Assembly: GCA_017457545.1 (NCBI GenBank)
Contig: JAFTHF010000001.1
Location: forward strand, 1 to 47,135
DNA: 47,135 bases
Direction: 5' to 3'
Source: Clostridia bacterium
GTDB taxonomy: Bacteria > Bacillota_A > Clostridia > Oscillospirales > CAG-272
Under the pieces are notes generated by a model. That model was given only the letters and a program-made list of their open reading frames with translations. It had not been told where the DNA came from and did no database searches. The position numbers and the translations under genes are program-made. Shown piece by piece: positions 43,510 through 47,135 of this stretch (position 1 is its first letter; the number at the start of each line of letters is the position of its first letter).

Positions 43510-43722
43510 TCAGCCGATCTGTGTACCGTCCGGGAAAACAAACGCAGCTTTATACTCTGCGCCTAAGATACCGGCAATCTTCTCCAGCTCCTCAGAGGTG
43601 AGCTTATCCTTTTTCAATCTCTGATTAAAAGCGGAAGGTGTGGTATCAAGCTCTCTTGCAAGGTGGGCCTCACTCATACCCTTATATGCAAGCGCCATTT
43701 TAATACGCTGAGCGTTAGTCAT
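43510..43722 (-). CDS. Cro/C1-type HTH repressor
   Basis: 70 residues, a compact XRE helix-turn-helix: RIKMALAYKGMSEAHLARELDTTPSAFNQRLK with the scaffold and recognition helices in LARELDTTPSAFNQR. No dimerisation or protease domain, so it is Cro-like or a minimal repressor. Leftward, from a consensus SigA promoter divergent to the small-gene operon. GGAGG precedes its ATG. Probably controls the lysogeny/early switch. Confidence 0.88.
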   Translation of the reverse strand: MTNAQRIKMALAYKGMSEAHLARELDTTPSAFNQRLKKDKLTSEELEKIAGILGAEYKAAFVFPDGTQIG

Positions 43723-43757
43723 AGGTTTGTTACCTCCTGTTTCAGTATTGCAGTATC

Positions 43758-43786
43758 ATTATATAGGAAAAACTTAACAATGTCAA
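43758..43786 (-). promoter_or_regulatory. Consensus SigA promoter for the repressor gene
   Basis: On the minus strand TTGACA (43786-43781), 17-base spacer, TATAAT (43763-43758): a perfect match. Confidence 0.9.
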
Positions 43787-43826
43787 TAGATTTTCAAAAA
43801 CATTTAGAAAAAACTTTATAAACCTC

Positions 43827-43855
43827 TTGACAAAGTCGGTAATGTTCGGTATAAT
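43827..43855 (+). promoter_or_regulatory. Consensus SigA promoter for the small-gene/HNH operon
   Basis: TTGACA (43827-43832), 17-base spacer, TATAAT (43850-43855): perfect match. The spacer contains CGGTAATGTTCGGT, a short direct repeat that may be an operator for the divergent HTH protein. Confidence 0.9.
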
Positions 43856-43891
43856 ATAGAAAACAGAACGAAAGCAAAGGAGCAAATCGCT

Positions 43892-43996
43892 ATGGATGAA
43901 GGCTACACAAAAGACGGTTACTACCGCGCCTGTGTCAATGGGACGTGGATAACCTTTGTATCTTACGAAGAGTATATTGAGTACATTACAGATTAA
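43892..43996 (+). CDS. Small protein, 34 residues
   Basis: ATG 43892 behind AAAGGAG, first gene after the consensus promoter; sequence rich in Tyr and acidic residues (MDEGYTKDGYYRACVNGTW start). Stops 15 bases before the next gene. The placement and ribosome site make it credible despite its size. Function unknown. Confidence 0.55.
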   Translation: MDEGYTKDGYYRACVNGTWITFVSYEEYIEYITD

Positions 43997-44011
43997 ATGG
44001 AGGATCAGATT

Positions 44012-44296
44012 ATGAAGCTCGTAAAAACTGAAATGAAAGTTAAGGTTGAAAATGGCAGCTCTTGGATGGTGTATGTCTGTAAGTCCTACGAAGAGGCGAA
44101 AGCTATTCAAGAAATAGCAATGTCGCATAAAACTCTTCTTAAAGATTGGTATTACAGCGTTTCTACTTGCAAAGTTTTGAAGCACTGTATAGTACCTTCC
44201 TTTTTCCACGATAGAGATTATTGGGTAACGGTAGTCGAACACAATAACGGTGATTGGAACAAAGCACCGGCTTACGAATTGTACATTGTAGAGTAA
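44012..44296 (+). CDS. Hypothetical protein
   Basis: 94 residues from ATG 44012, eight bases after GGAGG; the ATG at 43997 precedes the site. Mixed alpha/beta with a SYEEAKAIQEIAM helix. A+T-richer than the structural genes. Function unknown; member of the repressor-linked operon. Confidence 0.6.
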   Translation: MKLVKTEMKVKVENGSSWMVYVCKSYEEAKAIQEIAMSHKTLLKDWYYSVSTCKVLKHCIVPSFFHDRDYWVTVVEHNNGDWNKAPAYELYIVE

Positions 44297-44310
44297 GAAG
44301 GGAGAACAAC

Positions 44311-44565
44311 ATGAAAAAAGGCATTGAGGTTTATACCGATTATGACAAATCAGGACGCTGGCGTCTTAATATTGAGAAGAGAAGAGGCAAACTCACTCTT
44401 GAAGAAATCAAAGAGGCAGCAAGGGAATGGGAATGGGATTATTACCTGCTCGTTCTTGACTGCTTCCATGATGAAAACGATATACCATACGGGGCGGAAG
44501 CCCCCGTTGGCGACAGAGCCGAATTGTACAGGACAGACCTATTCTATCAAGAAGGAGAACACTAA
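44311..44565 (+). CDS. Hypothetical protein
   Basis: 84 residues from ATG 44311 behind AAGGGAG. Acidic, with RWRLNIEKRRGKLTLEEI near the start. No family recognised. Same operon as its neighbours. Confidence 0.6.
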   Translation: MKKGIEVYTDYDKSGRWRLNIEKRRGKLTLEEIKEAAREWEWDYYLLVLDCFHDENDIPYGAEAPVGDRAELYRTDLFYQEGEH

Positions 44566-44579
44566 GGGAGGATCACAAA

Positions 44580-44810
44580 ATGGCACAGATTATCAACAAT
44601 GAGGATTTAAGGACTCTCTGCATTAAGCATAATTGGTTTACCGAAGGTAGCAACGAACAGTACGAAAAGCTGTTTTATGCAAATAGGAACGGCTGTAGCC
44701 TTGATGAATTGGTTACTATAATTTGGCTCTGTTCTGATGCAGGCCTGCACTGCCGCCGTGATATTAGATACACGATTTTAGATTTTATCAAGGAGAAAGA
44801 GGACAGATAA
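44580..44810 (+). CDS. Hypothetical protein
   Basis: 76 residues behind GGGAGG. Helical, with EQYEKLFYANRNGCSLDELVTIIW (given here as two parts: EQYEKLFYANRNG, SLDELVTIIW). Its end overlaps the start of the HNH gene by one base (TAATG). Function unknown. Confidence 0.6.
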   Translation: MAQIINNEDLRTLCIKHNWFTEGSNEQYEKLFYANRNGCSLDELVTIIWLCSDAGLHCRRDIRYTILDFIKEKEDR

Positions 44811-45226
44811 TGGAACGTGAAACAACCCGTAAAGATTTTAACAAAATCCAAAGAAGATTTATTAAGAGTCATCCTATTTGTAGCCGCTGTGGTGGTCTGG
44901 CTCACGAAGCACACCACATACAGCCCATAGTCCACGGCGGAACGAATGAGGAAAGTAATCTTGCTCCGCTTTGTAGCGCCTGTCATAAAGAGCTTGATAT
45001 TTGGGAGGATGTGTGGGTGCATAAAATGGGAGCTTCTGATTTTGAGAGTTTTTTCACGATATTTTGTACTACGCCTTCAACACGTTTTCTTGCATCACTT
45101 GTTTTTATTGCTTTTGAAAAAGATATACGCTCCCCAGCAGTTGATACGCTCTTAGATTTAGCTTGCCAAGAAAATAATTTTACCGCTAAAATGGTAGGAG
45201 GACAGATGCAGAATGAAACAGACTAA
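44810..45226 (+). CDS. HNH endonuclease
   Basis: 138 residues. CSRCGG, then EAHHIQPIVHGG, then NLAPLCSACHKE give the CxxC...HH...N...CxxCH of zinc-stabilised HNH nucleases (His-Asn-His catalytic core). The C-terminal 70 residues are unassigned. Unlike packaging HNH proteins beside terminase, this one is 28 kb from it, in the repressor-linked operon, so it may instead act in early infection or as a stand-alone mobile nuclease. Confidence 0.88.
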   Translation: MERETTRKDFNKIQRRFIKSHPICSRCGGLAHEAHHIQPIVHGGTNEESNLAPLCSACHKELDIWEDVWVHKMGASDFESFFTIFCTTPSTRFLASLVFIAFEKDIRSPAVDTLLDLACQENNFTAKMVGGQMQNETD

Positions 45227-45437
45227 TATAAGCATTAAAAAGCCTATCACCCTTGAAAAGATATACAGGGTGATAGCAATAGAAAAACAAATCTCTAAGG
45301 CTCTGGAGCTTTTAGGTTATGACCTTGAGAAGCACACCGTTACTCTCAAGCTCACGATTTTCAACCGCTGCATAGTCAGTATGGACGGTTACTATTTCGG
45401 CATTTGGGATCTTCGCCGGTGTACCTTTGTTGACTGA
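45213..45437 (+). CDS. Hypothetical protein
   Basis: 74 residues, overlapping the HNH gene by 14 bases with AGGAGG upstream. Helical KQISKALELLGYDLEKH followed by strands. Last gene of the short operon; faces the recombinase gene. Function unknown. Confidence 0.55.
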   Translation: MKQTNISIKKPITLEKIYRVIAIEKQISKALELLGYDLEKHTVTLKLTIFNRCIVSMDGYYFGIWDLRRCTFVD

Positions 45438-45538
45438 AAGTTACACAGCGCAGTAATTAAAATGTTCTTAACTTAAATGCAAGAAGTGAAGAAACAAGTA
45501 AAATTTTGAGTTGTTTTCTTTATTTATTTCATAACTCA

Positions 45539-45666
45539 GCAAGTTACCGGCAAATAAGCTAACGTGCATATTTCACCCATTTATGATCGTTAGAGCCTTA
45601 AAAACCGCTATTTTCGGTGTCTTATAACCACGAATGATAATAAGCGGCAAGTTACCAGCAAATAAG
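45539..45666 (+). repeat. 20-bp direct repeats in the 245-base gap before the recombinase
   Basis: GCAAGTTACCRGCAAATAAG at 45539-45558 and 45647-45666 differ at one base and are 108 bp apart. The gap 45438-45682 has no gene and is AT-rich. Possibly recombinase accessory sites, an att-related duplication, or a transcription control site. Confidence 0.65.
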
Positions 45667-45702
45667 AAATACCGCAGAGGGCTTATTTCCTCTGCGGTAT
45701 TT
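45667..45702 (-). terminator. Terminator shared by convergent operons, overlapping the recombinase stop
   Basis: 14-bp perfect stem (45667-45680 with 45689-45702) with eight-base loop, A/T flanks on both sides, so it can work in both directions. The recombinase stop codon (45683-45685) lies in the loop. Confidence 0.85.
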
Positions 45703-47135
45703 CTATGTCGATTGCAAATACGGACTTGTACCATGTTATACAGAGTTCGTATCTATGCGTTATGGTGGAGCAAGACGCACAGTGTACGAACACTTCTCCT
45801 GCGTCTGCTGCCTCTGCTTCAGATAGAGAAATAATGCGGCTATCAGAGCTGAAATTGAAATTGAGCTTTAGGTGATCGTCATACAGGAACACCGAATTTA
45901 CAAAGGTAGCTATGAGTTGCTTCTGTACCTCTCTGTCCGTGTAATCTCTGTCCCGGAGTTGACGGAAAAAGAAATCTACATACTCCCGTGTGATATGGAA
46001 TCCCTTAGCTATCTCTCTGTCAGCTATGGCGGCTAACAGGTCTTTTTGCTGAGCCTCCAGCTCTGCCATTCTCTTTTTGGTAGCATCATTCAAGATACCT
46101 GCCTCAATAGCGGTAATGAGGTTTGATATAGCCTTTTCGGTCTGTTCTAATTCCCGGTGGAGAGCGTTCAGCTCTTCTTGACTCTCATCCTGAGCCTGAT
46201 AATATTGCCATGTGTTCTCAATTAAAAACTCTAACAGCTCATCATCTTTCAGAAGATCTACCGTGGCGTTTATGACAAGCTCCTCCACAACAGCTTGCCG
46301 GATAGACTTTTTATCGCACTCTCTAAAGCGCTTTTTCTTAGAGCAGGAGTAGTAGTTGTGCTTAGCACCCGTTTTGCTTGTACCCGATTCACCTATCATA
46401 CCTGAGCCGCACTTACCACAAAACAGCTTATCGGTAAGCAGGTACTCTGCCTTGCTCCACTTATGAGCCGGAGCGCGTTTATTGATTTTCAGCATTTCCT
46501 GTACTTTCCAAAAGGTGTCATCATCTATGATACGGGGCATACCACCCTCAATGCGTTTGTCCTTATACAGATAAACACCCGTGTACTTTTCGTTTTTCAG
46601 GACAGCATACAGGCTGTTGTTTGTAAAGGCTTTTCCTTTGCGGTTACGCAGTCCTAAGCCGTTGAGGTGGTTTATGATCTCTGTTACCGTACTACCGGCA
46701 GCGTACATATCGAAAATCATTTTAACTGTGGGCGCTGTATCAGGATCAAGGATAAACCGCTTATCTGGACCTGTCAAATATCCCATAGGACGATTGCCGC
46801 CCGTGCTTTGGCACTTTTCGGCGCTCTCTGCTTGACCTCTGCGGATATTCTGAGAGAGCTGCAAGCTGTAATACTCTGCAAAGCCCTCAAGTACACTCTC
46901 AAGGATAACGCCCTCAGGAGTGTTAGGGATTGTTTCAGCAACATACTCTACCCGGACGCCGTTCTTTTTGCACTTATACTTGTTAAGAGTGATCTCCTCA
47001 CGGTTACGCCCGAAGCGGTCTACCTTCCACAGTATAATAACGTCAAATTGCTTTTTAGCTGTATCTTTAAGCATCTGCTGGAATTGCTCACGATTATCAC
47101 TACGGCCACTCTTAGCACGGTCAACATATTCATGC
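45683..47135 (-). CDS. Large serine recombinase/integrase (5' end outside window)
   Basis: About 483 residues visible; the frame stays open to the window end, so the start and catalytic serine are missing. Visible: VDRAKSGRSDNREQF and KVDRFGRNREE of the resolvase domain, a recombinase domain with PMGYL and a Zn-ribbon (CGKCG ... YSCSKKKRFRECDKK), then a long coiled coil (SQEELNALHRELEQTEKAI region) used for att-site synapsis control. It integrates and, with a partner, excises the phage. Leftward, convergent with the HNH operon. Confidence 0.93.
   Translation of the reverse strand, partial: HEYVDRAKSGRSDNREQFQQMLKDTAKKQFDVIILWKVDRFGRNREEITLNKYKCKKNGVRVEYVAETIPNTPEGVILESVLEGFAEYYSLQLSQNIRRGQAESAEKCQSTGGNRPMGYLTGPDKRFILDPDTAPTVKMIFDMYAAGSTVTEIINHLNGLGLRNRKGKAFTNNSLYAVLKNEKYTGVYLYKDKRIEGGMPRIIDDDTFWKVQEMLKINKRAPAHKWSKAEYLLTDKLFCGKCGSGMIGESGTSKTGAKHNYYSCSKKKRFRECDKKSIRQAVVEELVINATVDLLKDDELLEFLIENTWQYYQAQDESQEELNALHRELEQTEKAISNLITAIEAGILNDATKKRMAELEAQQKDLLAAIADREIAKGFHITREYVDFFFRQLRDRDYTDREVQKQLIATFVNSVFLYDDHLKLNFNFSSDSRIISLSEAEAADAGEVFVHCASCSTITHRYELCITWYKSVFAIDIEIPQRK

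Overview
The window is most of a temperate siphovirus-type phage or prophage of a Gram-positive (Firmicutes) host. The evidence is an A118-like head module (portal, minor capsid protein 2, GP20-type scaffold, HK97-like major capsid), a Gp15-type tail chaperone, an LLH-type holin, consensus SigA promoters and strong GGAGG ribosome binding sites throughout. Gene style (VirE-type primase/helicase, DUF4417, large serine recombinase, a diversity-generating retroelement) suggests a gut clostridial host, for example Oscillospiraceae; the host is inference. Both window edges cut genes: the DNA polymerase at the left and the serine recombinase at the right.

Layout. 1-8.7 kb: replication and DNA-modification genes, transcribed rightward with tight spacing: family A polymerase, ThyX, a permuted m5C methyltransferase, PAPS-reductase family protein, NPPY-type adenine methyltransferase (frameshifted), MT-A70 methyltransferase, MazG-like protein and many small genes. 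8.8-13.6 kb: primase/helicase, a repeat-rich intergenic region, VRR-NUC nuclease, SNF2 helicase and a sigma-like late regulator. 13.6-13.8 kb: promoter-like sequence, structured RNA and terminator. 13.8-25 kb: DUF4417, a JAMM-motif protein, terminases, portal, capsid, connectors, major tail protein and tail chaperones. 25-38 kb: tape measure, tail proteins and a 2227-residue receptor-binding-type protein. 38-40.5 kb: the rest of the diversity-generating retroelement. 40.5-43.2 kb: small tail proteins, amidase and holin. 43.2-43.45 kb: a second copy of the repeat-rich region and a terminator. 43.5-45.4 kb: leftward Cro/C1-type repressor, divergent promoters, and a short operon ending in an HNH nuclease. 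45.5-47.1 kb: repeats, terminator and leftward serine recombinase.

The most notable system is a complete diversity-generating retroelement (DGR). The last 45 residues of the 2227-aa tail protein are a variable region (37847-37980) matching a template repeat (38871-39004). In the 132 aligned bases there are 23 differences and every one falls on a template adenine, the signature of adenine-directed mutagenic retrohoming. Between them lies an accessory protein that appears to be two Avd-like four-helix bundles fused in one chain, which is unusual. After the template come a structured RNA and a reverse transcriptase with a TTG start, YMDD and the DGR-type LGSxxSQ motif.

Other points: five G/C homopolymer tracts of 8-9 bases fall only between 3.4 and 8.8 kb, four of them in DNA-modification-type genes and one coinciding with a frameshift, which suggests phase variation (or sequencing error). 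The two GTGTTACA repeat arrays share architecture and lie about 32 kb apart around the late genes. A tRNA-like minihelix ending in CCA lies between minor capsid protein 2 and the scaffold gene.
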